Source: Golubevia sp. BC0850 (taxonomy: Eukaryota > Basidiomycota > Exobasidiomycetes > Golubeviales > Golubeviaceae). From it: 64,000 bases of DNA. The translations under genes and the position numbers were made by a program. Numbering within the stretch: the stretch's first letter is position 1; each line of letters opens with the position of its first letter. This document shows, piece by piece, positions 32,030-44,487 of this stretch. Below the pieces are notes generated by a model. It was not told where the DNA came from. It saw only the letters and a list, made by a program, of their open reading frames with translations, and did not search any database. The stretch covers positions 186,001 to 250,000 of the forward strand of contig JAAVVG010000027.1 in assembly GCA_012976225.1 (NCBI GenBank), written 5' to 3'.

Positions 32030-33885
32030 ATGGCCAATTATTCTCTCAAGTCACCTAGGCTCTCGATTCGATTGGTAGTGGCGCTGCTGCTATCAATTTG
32101 CCTACTCTACTACACCATCTCAAATCTCTACTCTCTTCGGAATACACTCTCATACGCAACACGGCCTTTATGGGATTCAGACAATTCTTCTCCTCACAAC
32201 TATCTCACTCAACTATACGCAGATGGTCTACCCCCGGACGATGAAGCAGCTTGTAGTAGACATGGCTGGAACAGGCGGACAGCTACTCCAAAAGTCATCG
32301 ATGCAACCATCTTCAGTACGGAGATCGAGCTTATGGAGATAAGATTGATAGAACTTTGGGAGGTAGTAGATCAGTTCGTGGTGCTGGAGAGTGGACATAC
32401 GTTCACTGGGAAGGAGAAGGTGAGTACGAGGACAAGCAGAGCATGATAGAGCACGATAGGAGAGATAGTAGCACAAGCTCAATGGGAGCTGCGATCTGTA
32501 CTGATCGGGATGTAGCTCATCAGCGGAAACGCAATCAAAAGCTGCACAAAGGCGAGGATAGTGCCTCCTCGACTTGAGAGCTCTTCAGTTCCACGTTGCC
32601 TTGGAAGAACAGCTTCCGTGATCCTTATCTGCTCTTCCCTCGCCAGCTGGACCTACTTGGCAGCAAATTCAGACTCTCTAGTAGCCTTTAGTCATGTTTC
32701 AGACCCTTTATAAATTTCTCGGCCTGGTCCTAACCCTCGCAACTCTTCCAATCTCTACCCTCCCTCTCAAGAACCTAACATTCGCTCAGAATCGAGCTCG
32801 ATTCGCTCCCTACGAGTCGAAACTATCATATGCTTCTATTCCAGGTCGATCTTTACTTCCAGGGGAAGATGAGTTCAAGATCGAGGCAGAGATGAGAACA
32901 GAAGTCAAAAGCCACATGTGATTATCTTCCAGCTCATCGCTTTCTCGCCATCCTTTATCTTCCATCACGAGCACCAGCTCTTTGAGAATACGGATTTGTC
33001 ATTCCCTGCTCCGGAGACGGCTTTGGCAGCTGACTTCAAGCTCCCTTCCCCTTCCCTTCCAATCTCTCGCAGCAAACACGTCGTGAAACCTCCAGCAGGT
33101 TCTCTAATCCTAGAATCAGATGTAGATGAGATTCCGGCAAAACATACGATAGCCTTGCTCAAGGCTTGTCAGTCACCTCTACCTCTGCATCTTCAACTTC
33201 GGAATTACGTCTATTCCTTCGAGTTCCCAACTGACATGAGAAGTTGGAGAGCTCAAGTTCATGAATGGAGGCTAGATGGAACCACTCCTTATCAGCATGG
33301 ACCTGCTAGTCCGTATGTTTTAACAGATTCGGGTTGGCATTGCAGGTGAGTGTGTGAGAAATCGAAGGGGGGGGGGTCTCTACTGCGGCGAGAATTCGAC
33401 TTCGTTGGCCCGATCCCTTTCCTTACGCTATCCTATCTTGGACTATTCTAATTTCTCTCCATTCTCTACCATTCCTCAATTTGGGCTTTCAAGTTTCTGC
33501 TTCCCGCGGATTTCAGACTTTGCTTTCAAGATGAAGTCCTATTCTCACTCTGATAGATTGTTTGGAAATGCGAATTGGAAGTCTTTCTTAGATCCAGCAA
33601 GGATTCAAAAGCTGATATGCGAAGGAAAGGATCTCTTCGAAATGGTGAGTAGCCATTCTCCAACATCATGAGCAGAAGGTGGAAGGCGAAAGCTGAGCTC
33701 TCCGTCGTTTCTTCCCTTCCATCGTCTTGCCGCAGCTCCCTGAAGTCTACACCTGGTCAGAACTCCTTGGAAGATGGAGTGGAGCTCAAAGGACGGCTTC
33801 TGCGGTTTACCTTCCGAGAGCAGTAGTAGCTAATCCGATGCGATACAAATATCTGCTCCCAGGAGGTTGCATTAGAGATTCGTAG
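32030..33885 (+). CDS. GT17-family glycosyltransferase (beta-1,4-mannosyl-glycoprotein GlcNAc-transferase-like)
   Basis: A type II membrane protein: a short cytoplasmic tail, a transmembrane segment (LVVALLLSICLLYYTI), then a lumenal domain. Exons 32030-32419, 32772-about 32903, about 32978-33345, 33494-33644 and 33736-33885 encode about 396 residues. GT17 text includes VVDQFVVLESGHTFTGKEK, LILESDVDEIPAK (the DxD-like motif), HLQLRNYVYSFEF, DSGWHCSFCF, FAFKMKSYSHSDR and KYLLPGGCI. The enzyme probably works in the Golgi. The exon 2/3 junction is uncertain: the frame must change between 32900 and 32980 without a GTGAGT donor. A GTCAAA donor at 32904 with acceptor CACCAG at 32977 keeps phase. 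Intron 1 is 352 bp. Confidence 0.85.
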
Positions 33886-34122
33886 AAGGGGTCAACCTTA
33901 AGCTTTTGAGGTATAGATTCATGCCTTTGTCTTCCAATTTGTTTTTGTACAGGTAATATCCGTGTTTGATTTGTTTAAATGCAATCAGACCCTGTGAATT
34001 GTTCATTCACCGTTTCGCGCTCACACAAATAGAAAAAGAATTGAGTTCACTGATATAATCTAGAAACAATTGAAAGGTAACTTTTCTCTCCTCCTTTTCA
34101 TCACATCTGATTCTCTCTTCAT

Positions 34123-35526
34123 CTAAATAGTTCCGAACCAAGCCATGACGACATTAGCAGCGTCCTTCGCAGCTCGATCAGCGTAAAGATCACCTGGATC
34201 TGATCTGACAGACCACCCGTGAGATACTTTTGGGTAGTAGACCCATTTGCTGAAGACCCCTCTCTCATTGGAGTTCTTCTCAGTGATGGCAATTGCTTTC
34301 TGACGTTTCTCGGTAGTGAGTTGTTGATCGATTTCGCAGGCGAGGAAACAGCCTGGAACGTCTAGGTTTTCGCTGAGAGAGAGAGAAAAGGAGAGAGAAG
34401 TAAAAAGATGAGAAAAGAAGAGATGCAAGGAGGAACGGAGGTAGAGCTTCCTCTAGTGGACGGACGGGATAAAAGGGGCCGACAGCTCGACTTTGAAGAG
34501 TTGATCCTGAGATTCTCCTCAGTTTGTCTCTCTTTCCTCCCAAATTACCCTACCCGACTCTCAATCACCATTCTCAAAATCAAACATCAACTCATTCACT
34601 CACAAATCCTGGTCAACAGTGACGCTAGGGTGGCAGAAAGCAACAGCATCAGCCTTCCATTTAGGATCAGCGCTCTTACTTCCTAGATGAAGAGTACCAG
34701 GAGCTCCCCAACAGAAACCAATAACTCCTAGTTTCTCATGCTTCTCCTTAAGAGCAGCAGCGAAGGATTCAGCAGCTGGGAAAGAAGGATCTCTTGGTGG
34801 GTATTTGGCCAGGAAATCAGGGACTGAGATGTTGGCTAGTTTGGAGAGGTCTCCACCACACTGAGTGTTTAGATCTTCTCCAGAGAAAAAGTCTGGGAGG
34901 TAGACACTGGGGTAGAAAGAGGAAGGAAGGGGAAAGGGTGAGGACAAGAGGCGGTCGGGAGAGGGCAATTGGGTCACTCACCGAGCTCCAGTTCCTTTAG
35001 CGTACTTGTCAGCTAGGATACGAGCATTGTTGAAAGAATATCCAAAGACATCGTGGATCATGCTGGATACATAGGGGGCGAAAGATTTGAAAGAAGGCAT
35101 GAGCTAGATTGCCTTTACTTCCGAGAAGATTCTGGAAAACCCACAAGATAGCTGTCTTTGCTCCTTCGGGGCCAGCAACGTAAGTTGGCAGACCATTGAA
35201 TTTGGTTTCTTGTCCAGTAGGAGTACCTTGGTGGAAGGTTCCCTGAGAGAGGGAGGGGGAGTGAGGTGGTGAGAAGGAGGAAAGATGGTTAGCTTCGAGC
35301 CTCTCCCTCTGCTAATTCCTGATAGCTAGACTTGCATTTGATATGAAATTGCGTTACGTAGCTTTACTAAGAGCTGAAGTGGGTGTACGAGTTCCTCTGT
35401 ATTTCCCATCTTGACTTGATTCGAAATTTCCACATGGCCATCCTTCCTCTTCCGCTTTTGTCGAGTCTATCCAAATCAAGCGGACCTGTTTGTACTCACA
35501 GCTTTGCAACAATCAAATGAAGACAT
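34123..35526 (-). CDS. Dienelactone hydrolase family protein
   Basis: Exons 35526-35500, 35242-35145, 35062-34982, 34906-34604 and 34372-34123 give 252 residues, standard for the family. Start is MSSFDCCKA. The fold is marked by FMIHDVFGYSF, VYLPDFFSGEDL, the nucleophile elbow GFCWGAPG (catalytic Cys) and the His in KVSHGWSVRSDP; the end is NVVMAWFGTI. Such alpha/beta hydrolases act on dienelactones or other small esters in the cytosol; the physiological substrate is not predictable. Exon 2 must end at GCTATCTT|GTGGGT for a proper FMIHD junction, a donor slightly off consensus. The gene converges on GT17 and its 5' side faces the DCAF7 3' end. Confidence 0.9.
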
Positions 35527-35965
35527 TATGGATAGAGCTTGAATGAGGTTGGTATTCAGAGGAAGAAGTAAAGATCGTTTTTAGGGACACCTCATCAGCC
35601 ACATCGGTCCATTTCTCCGGACATCAGGTGGAGGGAGAGAGAGAAAAGTTTGGACAACGTTTTCGCTTGTCTATTCAGAACTTCCTGTGCCATTTTTGTG
35701 AAGCTTTCTCATTCATTCTCTGGGAAGAAGACAAGATTCAACTTTGGAGAACTTTAAACAGGGGTATTGAGATCAGATTCGAAAAGAAAAAAAGTTTGTT
35801 GCAGCGTATTTACATGTAGTGTTGTTTGGTTGAGGTATTGCAGGAAATCAGATGTGATCTAAGAGAAAGAGCAGAAAAGAAGCACCCAGGAAAGAAGCCA
35901 GGAGGAACGAGTAGGAAAGTAGGGGAGAGAGAGAGAGATTGAAGGAACCCCCTCTTTTCTCTTCA
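35527..35965. other. Intergenic region
   Basis: About 440 bp with no coding signal; a GA-rich patch near 35920-35945 immediately precedes the DCAF7 stop. The plus-strand frame 35628-35819 is judged chance. Confidence 0.45.
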
Positions 35966-38130
35966 CTAAACCCTCATAGCTCTAACCAAACTACCACTAA
36001 CCATAGCCAACCAATCTCTTTCCTCATCTTTATTTCCATTGCCACCACCATTATATTCATCCCATTCCTGAACTACAGAATTCCTTTCTCTAGAATCTCT
36101 TCTTTCACCATAAGAACCACTTCCATTATGATTTCCATGTGCACTTCCACTTCCATTTCCATCTTTATTTAATCTCAACCAAGAGACATTGTTAACCATA
36201 TCAGGTAAGCTAGCGCTGAGGATAGGATTTTCAACTCCAATTCTACTATTCCCCATAGAATTAGGATTGGGAGAAGTAGTATTAGTGGAATAATTAGAAC
36301 TTGGAGCAGGACTTGGATTAGTAGAATTGGAAGTTGAATCTCTTCCACCATTGTGATTTGAGTTTCTAGATCTTCTACCTTGAGCACTTGCAGTTCTCAA
36401 AGTACTAGTTGCAAGATCATAAACCAAACATTGATTATCATCACCACCGGTTGCAACCATTCCTTTTGAAGGTCCACCACCACCACCATTACTAAAACCA
36501 GATCCACCATTACTCCCAGGTGGACCCCAAGCAACAGCGTTTACAGCACCTTCATGACCTTTCAATTCTAAAATCGGAGCTCCAGGAGCTCTAACATCTA
36601 AAATTTGAATGGCTTGACTTTCTAAATGAAAAGTTGCTAAATAATTTGCATCCCATGGATTGAAAGCGATTCTTAAAAGTGGAATCGCAAGTCCACCACT
36701 TGCTGTTGAAGAACTTTGACCTGCATATTCTGCTCCTCCATTTCCTCCAGATGAGGTTGATGCCATCTCATAAATGATTGTTGAATGTTCTAAACTTCGA
36801 AGATCGAAAACTCTGACTGATCCATCAGCTCCTACAGAAGCGAAAACGTCGGATGAACCTGGACACCAATCTACGTCATAGACTTCTCTATCGTGAGCTA
36901 TTAGTTGAGTTAAGGCTGTTCGGGTTGGTAAATCCCAGATAGTACACGTTGTATCGATTGAAGCTGTTACGATTAGATTCGGTGAAGGTGCATTCCACGA
37001 GAAGGAAGTCAAAGGAGCTGGAGGTGAGGCACTTGATTTCGACTGAGAGGAGGTGGAACGAGAATTGGATCAGCAAAAGGAGCATGGCGAGGATAAAACA
37101 TCATCAACAAATCAGCTTGTTTGACACTTGGAAGTCGAAAGGAAAGGTAAGGACCCTATCGAGAAGCTTGAGTATATGCTACCATTTCCAGCTTCCCTTC
37201 TTTGAATCTTTCCCTCTCAGCCCTTCCACCTCCTACCGCTGAATCGGAATCACTTCCCTCAAACTCACATGAGCTAGAACACTTTTCTCTCTCAAAGCAA
37301 AAGGCAATCCATCAGCCTTGGATTTCCCCACATAAGTCGAATTCCTATCTTTACCTTCTCCTTCTTCTGAGTTGTGATCTTGTCTATGGATTTCCCAGAT
37401 TCTAAGACAATCAGCTGTACTAGCCAACAACTCTCTATCAGGATAATAATCTACTTCTTCACTACTCAAGTTGATAGGATTAACATTAGGACTAACCCCA
37501 CCACCACCTCCAGAAGCTCCAACTCCCCAACTAGTTCTCTTTGCGAATTTTGAAGTTGGAGAAACGTAATTTCTACCACCAGTAGAGTTTGAATGACTCA
37601 ATCCACCACTACCCCCACTGGTCGTATTAGAATCTGATAAAGTAGAAGGTTGAAATGCAAGTTTAGTAGCTGGATAAGGATGATCTGCGTTTGCTAATAA
37701 TTTTAGTTCATGAGATTTATTTCCATTCTTATCTAAATAAGTAGATGGACCTATGATTTGAATTCGATTTGAATATTCTTCTAAGAAGGAGCCTATGGCT
37801 AATCTAGAGGAAGAAGGTAAACCAGTTGGAGTTGAGAGTGATGATGAATCAGATCTACGAGGTGGACCTGATGAAGGTGATGATGGTGGTAAATATCTTT
37901 GAGATGGATCTTGATTTGATAGTGAAGTGGGAGTAGAAGATGAAATTGAATTGCGTGAAGTTAAGGAGGAAGTTGAAGTTGGAGAGGGTGAAGAGTTGGA
38001 CCAAGCTAGAGCGTACACTGGCCCTATTGGAGTTGAACGATAAGATCAGTTGTTAGTAAATAGTTGATCAATCTTATCTAGACAATCTAAAGGACTTACA
38101 GGGAGCATTGTAGTCGAGAGAGGACACCAT
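35966..38130 (-). CDS. DCAF7/HAN11/TTG1-type WD40 repeat protein
   Basis: Exons 38130-38100, 38023-37269 and 37042-35966 encode 620 residues. The start is MVSSLDYNAPWPVYALAWS, matching the APWxVYAxxW opening of DCAF7. Conserved features follow: RLAIGSFLEEY, HPYPATKLAF, SIDTTCTIWDLPT, TQLIAHDREVYDVDWCPG, SVGADGSVRVFDLRSLEHST and NYLATFHLES. DCAF7-like proteins are WD40 scaffolds for DYRK-type kinases and CUL4-DDB1 ligases. At 620 residues it is almost twice the animal length. The extra residues are Ser/Asn/Gly-rich linkers between blades (e.g. 37990-37800 and 36550-36200), coded by AT-rich, repetitive sequence. It diverges from the PMP3-type gene, 246 bp apart. Confidence 0.9.
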
Positions 38131-38376
38131 TCAGTGCAGTGCAGTACAGTGCTAACGACTAAGGAGCAGCTAGCTGCCAAGAGAGAGGGAGACCTCGTCT
38201 TTGCCACGCCTTTGAGGATCGATTGCACCTTTGGGTTTGAAGTGAAAGTGGAAGTGGGACTAAGAAGTAGAACCCAAGAGGAGGTGAGGTGGTGCGAGTT
38301 TGGGAAGCGCAGCGAGGCTTTGATATTCTTGCCTCAAACACCATCATCATCCAACCAACGTCCAATACAATAACTC

Positions 38377-40073
38377 ATGGCTGGAAGAAAGAGGCCAAAA
38401 GGATTGGTTCAACGACATCATGGTTTCTCTGTTCTGATCATGGTCCTGTGAGTTTCAGTTTCAGTAGTCAACTGCCCAACTGAACTGAAGCAAAGCCTTG
38501 AGTCTGTCTATCATCCAATCATCATCTCCCTCCTCTCTAAATGGATCCTTTTCATTTCGGGATTGAACTCACCTTATGATTCTGCCAAAACGGTCTACTC
38601 ATCCTGGCCTCAACCTCCTCCATCTCTCTTTCTCTTTCCCCCTCCCCCTTCTATCTTTGTCTATTCTCAGAGGTTGGCTACTTCCACCTCTAGCAGTCTT
38701 GATCAGATTCGGAGTCGGTCTCGATTTCTTCCTCAACATCATTCTAACAATCTGTGGATACATTCCGTTAGTACAATCAATCTTTCAGAAGCCGATAAGG
38801 GTTGAAGGATAGGACAGGGCTGTTCAGTCTCTTTTGACACTCTCTCTCTCTCCCCACACAAATATCTGACTTCTCGCTTTTCATTCCTGGTATTCTTGTG
38901 ACTTATTTCTTCATCTACTATGTCGTTTCCAGAGGACATGGTCATAATTTCTATCTGCAGAGTGAGTACTTTCTTTCAAGTCTCTTTTCCACGTCTCTAC
39001 CACTTCCTCTCCTTAGCCGGCATGCTTGCGTGTAGCTGTTGCAGTGAACAGACAGAGTCACGAGCTGTAGCAGAGATCAAGTTTCTAGCTCAAGGTCTGT
39101 TCAGAAGGGAACTCAAAGTGGAAGGACGAAGTTGTGGGGGTTCTTTGACCTTCCACCTTCAATTCCGTCTCCCCAAACCTCAACCGAATCGCTAATCTAT
39201 GGATACCAACTTCGATTTCATTCTCTTTAAACCATCGTTCCAAATCAAATGAAGAGGGAGACAGTCTGACTTTCTCTCTACAACTCTTTCTCCCCAACAG
39301 ACATTCGAAACAACAAAAACGCAAAACACTCTCCCCGTTGGGCGATCCGAGCTGGTCTAGTAAAAGACTACAAGAAGAAACCTTCCAATGGTTGGGAAGA
39401 TCGATACGGAGAAGGAGCCGAAGCTTATGATCGACAAGAAATCACAGTGGATCCTTTAACTGGAGAAACTCGAATGGATGAAGATGCCGGAAAAAGACTT
39501 GGTGGTAGGAAAGCAGTTAAGAAATCTAAATTCCCAAGTCCTTGGGGAGATAATCCTGAAGGAGAAGATTGGGCTGAAAGACATGAGAGAAGTGAAAGGA
39601 GAGGAGATAGAGAAAGTCAAGGTGAAGATGAAGGGGAGAGAGATGAGGTTACTGGTGCTATCATTGGTGACAGAAGAGGGAATGGTAATAATAAGGGAGG
39701 TCTGAAAAGGACTGAAAGTAGAGGTTCAGTTAGATCTACTGCTTCTAGATACAATTATGCTGATAGGTATGGGTTGGGTAGGAATGGTAATTCTTCAGGA
39801 TCGAGTTTTACTAATTCTACTAATCATGAAAGTCCAGATGGTTCTTCTAGTAAATTGAAAAATAAGAAAGAGAAGAAAGTTAAGAAGGGAAAGAAAGATA
39901 GATGGGAAAGAGAAGATGAAAATGGTTATGGAAATGGAGGGGGTGATAACTCTAATGCTTGGCAGGAAGAGGAAAGGAATTATAATGGAGGAAGTGGAAA
40001 TCGAAATGATGGAGAAGGTCAAAAGAAAAATCATAAGTCTAACGACCCTTTGAATGATGGATTTCAGTTTTAG
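38377..40073 (+). CDS. PMP3/UPF0057-type membrane protein with long hydrophilic tail
   Basis: Four exons (38377-38447, 38671-38766, 38933-38961, 39301-40073) join in phase into 322 residues. The core is the two-helix PMP3 fold: helix 1 FSVLIMVLGWLLPPLAVLIR, then FGVGLDFFLNIILTICGYIP and GHGHNFYL. Small PMP3/SNA proteins modulate membrane potential and salt tolerance in yeast. Here the core (about residues 14-70) is followed by a 250-residue tail that begins SPRWAIRAGLVKDYKKKP, becomes strongly charged (Glu/Arg/Lys), then Asn/Gly/Lys-rich, and ends NDPLNDGFQF. Such tails in SNA-type homologs carry trafficking motifs. The 29-nt exon 3 codes only the end of helix 2. Confidence 0.88.
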
Positions 40074-41022
40074 AAGTTTCAAGGTTTCAACTTGCGAAGT
40101 GCAAAGATTACTTTCTCAGGCCCTTTTTTAATCGACAAGGCTTCATTGATATCTTCACTTCTTGATCAATCACTTAGTACGACCAGTCTTAATCTTCAAC
40201 CCTCTATAGTCAACTCCAACGTTCACGTCTCTGCCATCTCTACCTTCCTCAGCTTCCAGCAATCCTCAATTCCACTCCTTCTGATCAAAACCTTGCAGAA
40301 CAAAGAAAAAGTCACCTCAACTATTCAGATCCTCTAATTTTGAAACCTCATCTTCAATCCATCTCAGCTTCCAGAAGCTCGAATCGAACCCGCCAACCTC
40401 AAACTTTGACCTTGGGCCTCTCTCAGTCATTATGAATCTCCCCTTCGTTCTTTTCCTCTGCTCTTTCTGTGCTTACTCCTTAGAGCATCTCGTTTCTTCT
40501 CTTCAACCCCCTTTTCTGTGTCAGATAGTTTTTGTTCCCCCCCCCCCTTTTTCTTTTTTTCCTTTCTTTCTAGTTTCTGACCGAACTCTCATTTCTAGTG
40601 AATGTATATACGTAAGGCTTTACTTTTCAATTGAGATCAGATCCTGTGCCACTAGAGCTCTCTGACATAAGGGACATCAACTTGATCTGATAGTGTCAAC
40701 TTCGATGGTGGGGTGCGGTGGTGGAGCTCGCAAGAAAGCACTCTCTCTTATCTCCACTCATCGAAGCATCTTGGGATTAGGTGAAAGTGAGCATATTCTA
40801 TCTTCAAGATAGCGTCGAAGTACTTTGACTTGGAAAAATTGGCAGGAGTTAGGGTAGCGAGTGACTAGATTAAAGCGTACCAAAGAAGAGGTTCGACCAT
40901 GTGTTTTCTTCTTCCTTTCAAACCATCACTCTTTTTGAACTCATAGAAACAAAACAACTTCAGAAGAATGTAACAACCATCGACAATCTCTCAAATCGAA
41001 TGCCCATCTTCTTCAATGAAGA
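40074..41022. other. Intergenic region with homopolymer
   Basis: About 950 bp. An 11-C run at 40537-40547 is followed by a T-rich block. No gene is supported; the frames at 40092-40665 are chance. Confidence 0.45.
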
Positions 41023-41472
41023 ATGGACTTTCAATCAAAACCTTTTTCAAAGATCGGGTTCCCAATTTTAGAAGTGTTGGAGTCACGAGCGGTCTCAAAT
41101 GACGTTTTAAGATTCTTCTCAAACATTGAATGTCCCAAGCTTGCAGTTCTCACATTTTCATCAAATTCCTTTCGAGAAATGGTTATTCAGAAGTCTACGC
41201 AGGAAGCGGTGGCATGTATGATGGGTCTGTTGAAGAGTTGTAGGTTAAGTTTGGAAGTTTTTGAGACTGCATTTATCCTGAAAAAAGAAAACACCTTGTT
41301 AACTTGGAAAGAAGAGCTATGTTTCCCGAAGCTGGGGGAACTCATCTTAGATCGTGCGGGTCAGATTCCAGAGAATTGGTTCTTACACTTTGATTTGCCA
41401 CAATTGGGATCTATCGATGTGTCGCCGGAATCTGAAGAGTTGTTCTATGCTAAGTTTACAAAGACCGACTGA
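41023..41472 (+). pseudogene. F-box/LRR-like C-terminal fragment
   Basis: A 149-codon frame reads as the leucine-rich C-terminal half of the F-box-like proteins (FPILEVLESRAVSND, CPKLAVLTFSSNSF, FPKLGELILDRAG), ending in SEELFYAKFTKTD. No F-box segment is found upstream within 400 bp. It may be a 5'-truncated relic or the last exon of a gene whose start is not recognised. Confidence 0.4.
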
Positions 41473-41679
41473 GTTGAATAAAGGACATTCAGATAATTTA
41501 AGGCGACGAAACAAGTAATAGATTTAAGGACTGGTGGGATTCAGAGCGGAAGTTTGATTCGATGGGTAGAGAAGAAAACATGAACTCATCATCCAACGTT
41601 TTGAAATCCCAACACCTCAAAACTTGTACAAGTTATGTCAAATTCGATTGCGATCTATGTTCGAGTAACTACAAAGCTT

Positions 41680-42190
41680 TCAAAGAGGACCGAAGATTGA
41701 CCTAAGACTGACAAATTGCAATGCTTTGTTGAGAAGATCAACCAACCGAGTCAGATTTTCGATTCGATAAACCTTGACAGCTGCAGACTGAAAAGTTGTT
41801 GCTGAAAAGAGTCTTCGATTGACTTGATGGGAGAAACCTTGAAAGGAGATGTAGGTGCTTGACTTCTCGACTGCGAGCTTAAACTGAAAGGCGAGAAGCA
41901 AAGCAAGTCAGCGAAGAGATGAGTCGAATGCGAATCCGAAACCGAGCTGACTGTGCTCTAATTTTTCCTCACCAATAGAAAGTCACTGCTTCAAATTTCG
42001 ACTTCCCATATTTCTGGCACTGAACCCAGGCCCACCTCTTCCACCAAGTCTCTGCACCGCCTCAAAGCCTGACGAACGACCCCATCGAAGGACACGACGA
42101 GTCTTCTCAGAGATTTCATGTTAATCTCATTCACTTCTAATTCCTCCTCGACGTTGTTCTCTCTGGCATGAAGCAGAGGCAAGAGATGAT
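41680..42190 (-). other. Weak minus-strand coding-like fragments
   Basis: Two short frames (about 42190-41991: LLHARENNVEEELEVNEINM; 41901-41680: AVEKSSTYISFQGFSHQVNR) lie in order on the minus strand. A possible intron between them starts at a GTGAGG near 41973. Text such as MKSLRRLVVSFDGVVRQALR resembles the end of F-box-like proteins. No start or F-box is visible. Likely a relic. Confidence 0.25.
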
Positions 42191-42416
42191 TTCCTGCAAA
42201 ATCTGAACCATCAAACGTTAGTTATATCGCTGCTAACTCTTCAAAGGCCAGGGCGATGTAAACGACACTGAATTCCGATATTGAAGGTAAGTCCCAATGT
42301 AGCCAGGTGCTGGAAAGCTTACAAAGGATCCCGAAGGGTCTGAGTTTGGAATTGATCGGACAAGGTTGACTGTCTCGCTGTTTCAACCCAACCTTGAAAC
42401 TCTATTGAACTAGTCT

Positions 42417-42436
42417 GGGGGGGGGGGGGGGGGGGA
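42417..42436 (+). repeat. Poly(G) run of 20
   Basis: Twenty consecutive G residues in an intergenic region. Runs of this length are prone to replication slippage and to sequencing length error, and can form G-quadruplexes. Confidence 0.9.
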
Positions 42437-42594
42437 AAGGTGTTACCTCAGTGCCTGTGTAGGTATTGCCTTATCAAGCACAAAGATTGAGAAATCATCT
42501 TTCATCGTCACTTCTGAAAAAAGAGAGCCTTCAAATAAATGTCTTGCGCAAAAGATATCTAGTCTAGTTACAAGTCCTCGACCCTCCATAATCT

Positions 42595-44163
42595 TCAAAA
42601 GTCCCCAATCCAATCCACAATCCTTTGAACAGTCCTCACACTCTCCTCATGATTTCCAAAAGGGAAGATCATCCAGTCATGAGTTGCCAATTCTTCTTCA
42701 TAAAGTGTCGCTCTCTCCTCATCGCTATTATACCATCTAACGGCATCTCTAACTTCATCTCTGAATTTCTCTAATCCACCAACGAAGAAAAGAGCCTTCG
42801 GAAAATCTCCAAACAAGTCATTGTCTATAGAATGACCTAGACTAATGGGAGATAAATAAGGAGAGAACCTTGCATCTCTAGGCATTCCAAGTAACGTGCA
42901 AGTAGAAGCTGCAATGATTGATTCGTCATAAAGGATATCGGTTGAGGAGTTGATGTTGGTTGAAGAGCTTGGACTTCCTTTATATGAGAAAGAGACGTCC
43001 ATCCATGGCTTGAGGGAGAGAGTGTGAAAAATCGGAGAGTTCAGTCGACAGACATCCAAGGGGGTCGCAGAGAGAGAAAGAAGGATACTTACACTCAAAC
43101 CTATTAAACCTCCCATCATTTCTAAGACTTTCTCATCTCTTAGATATCTAGCTAGACTTAGAGATAGCAAGCCGCCTGCAGAATCACCCATTACGAAAAT
43201 GTTTTTGGCTTGAAATCCACATTCGTTTAAGAGATAGTTATATCCTGCTAGAGCATCAAGGAGGACTCCTGGAAACGTAACGTATTGAACTAGACGATAC
43301 TCTAAAGATAAAGCTCTTGACGGTAAAGAAGAAGAAGACTTTGATTGGTGACAAGCCTTTAGAGTTTGACCGACTACTCGGTTGGTTAGATCTGAAGGAT
43401 GGGCTGAACTTGAGCATAGACCTCCACTTTGAGTCAAAGGGAAGGAGTCGAGTAAGAAATGTAGATCAGGAGAACACGAATCAGAAAGAATCAGGGCGGT
43501 AAGTGGTCAGCAATGAGTGCGAAGAGCGGTCAAAATCCACTGAACTCACCCGTGTAAAAAGTAAATGACTTTCTCATCCTTCCCAGCTCTGATCATTTCT
43601 TGCTCGAGATTGTTTCCACGCCAATAGCCTGGGATTCTCTCTCTAGTAGCTTCAGTATCTTTAATCCATCTCTCCAGTTGACCTTTAATCAAAGTATCTC
43701 CAGAAATCGGCTGAACCCAAACAGCTCTACTCTTGATTTTTTCCAAACTCAAGCTCCGTTTCTTCTCATCTATGACTAGTGGATTCAATCGAGTATGATC
43801 TCTAGCTCCAACTGGAATTCCACAAACTGTGTGGATGTGAAGACCAATTTTGATGATTGAAAAGAGTAAAGCTCTTTGAAAAGTCCATTTACTTGAAGGT
43901 CTGAGATATGGGATCGTGTAGGTTAAGATCCAAAACGGGAGTCGAATTGAGAGTAAGATGATCATTGCGAGGGCGTAGTAAACTGCTTTGAAGGGGTGAT
44001 AAGAAAGTAGAGGTCGAGCTACTTTGGGTCGAGGTACTGGCGAAGAATCTGTTGAGGTTGGGATTTGAGTCAGGTGTTTGTATCCAGTTAATGAAAACGA
44101 AAACATGATGGAAGTTGGCACGATTCGGAGCAGAGAGTAGAGAAGAAGAAAGAAAGGGATCAT
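42595..44163 (-). CDS. Membrane-anchored HSL-type alpha/beta hydrolase (esterase/lipase)
   Basis: Exons 44163-43550, 43426-43093 and 43008-42595 give 453 residues (a start at the second ATG near 44106 would remove about 19). The N-terminal 120 residues contain hydrophobic segments (FFLLLYSLLRIVP; VYYALAMIILLSIRLPFWIL), suggesting membrane anchoring. The HSL oxyanion motif HGGG spans exons 1 and 2. The nucleophile elbow is GDSAGG, and a C-terminal TLYEEELATHDWMIFPF segment supplies the catalytic His region. The preceding SSAHPSDLTNRVVGQTLK is typical of fungal steryl-acetyl hydrolase-like proteins (Say1 group). Natural substrate unknown; sterol or lipid ester deacetylation is possible. Confidence 0.85.
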
Positions 44164-44487
44164 GTTGTCTGGGGTATAGCTCGCCGCTTAGCGATTTGTC
44201 TGGATCCGGATGCCAGAAGAAGCAGAGTGGTTTGGTGTGGAGAGAGGAGAGAGAAGTGTAAAAAAGAGAAATCACAAACATGTTTTGAAGTTAGTCTACT
44301 TAATCCAGAAGAGAAGAGTTCGTTTCTTTCATCAAAGAGTTGTTGGGGAGCCCATTTTCGGAATATAGATGCCGTGAGAACGACGAGAAGGACAGCACAA
44401 CTCTAGCGCTGTCACTCTCTTTCTATCCATCTTTCTCTCTTCAAGACCCATTCTCCATCAATCCCAAAGGAAAGCTTGTTGAAAATC

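Noticed and set aside
40375-40410. GGGTTCGATTC-like string on the minus strand suggesting a tRNA
   Set aside because: No T-stem pairing beyond two pairs and no cloverleaf around it.
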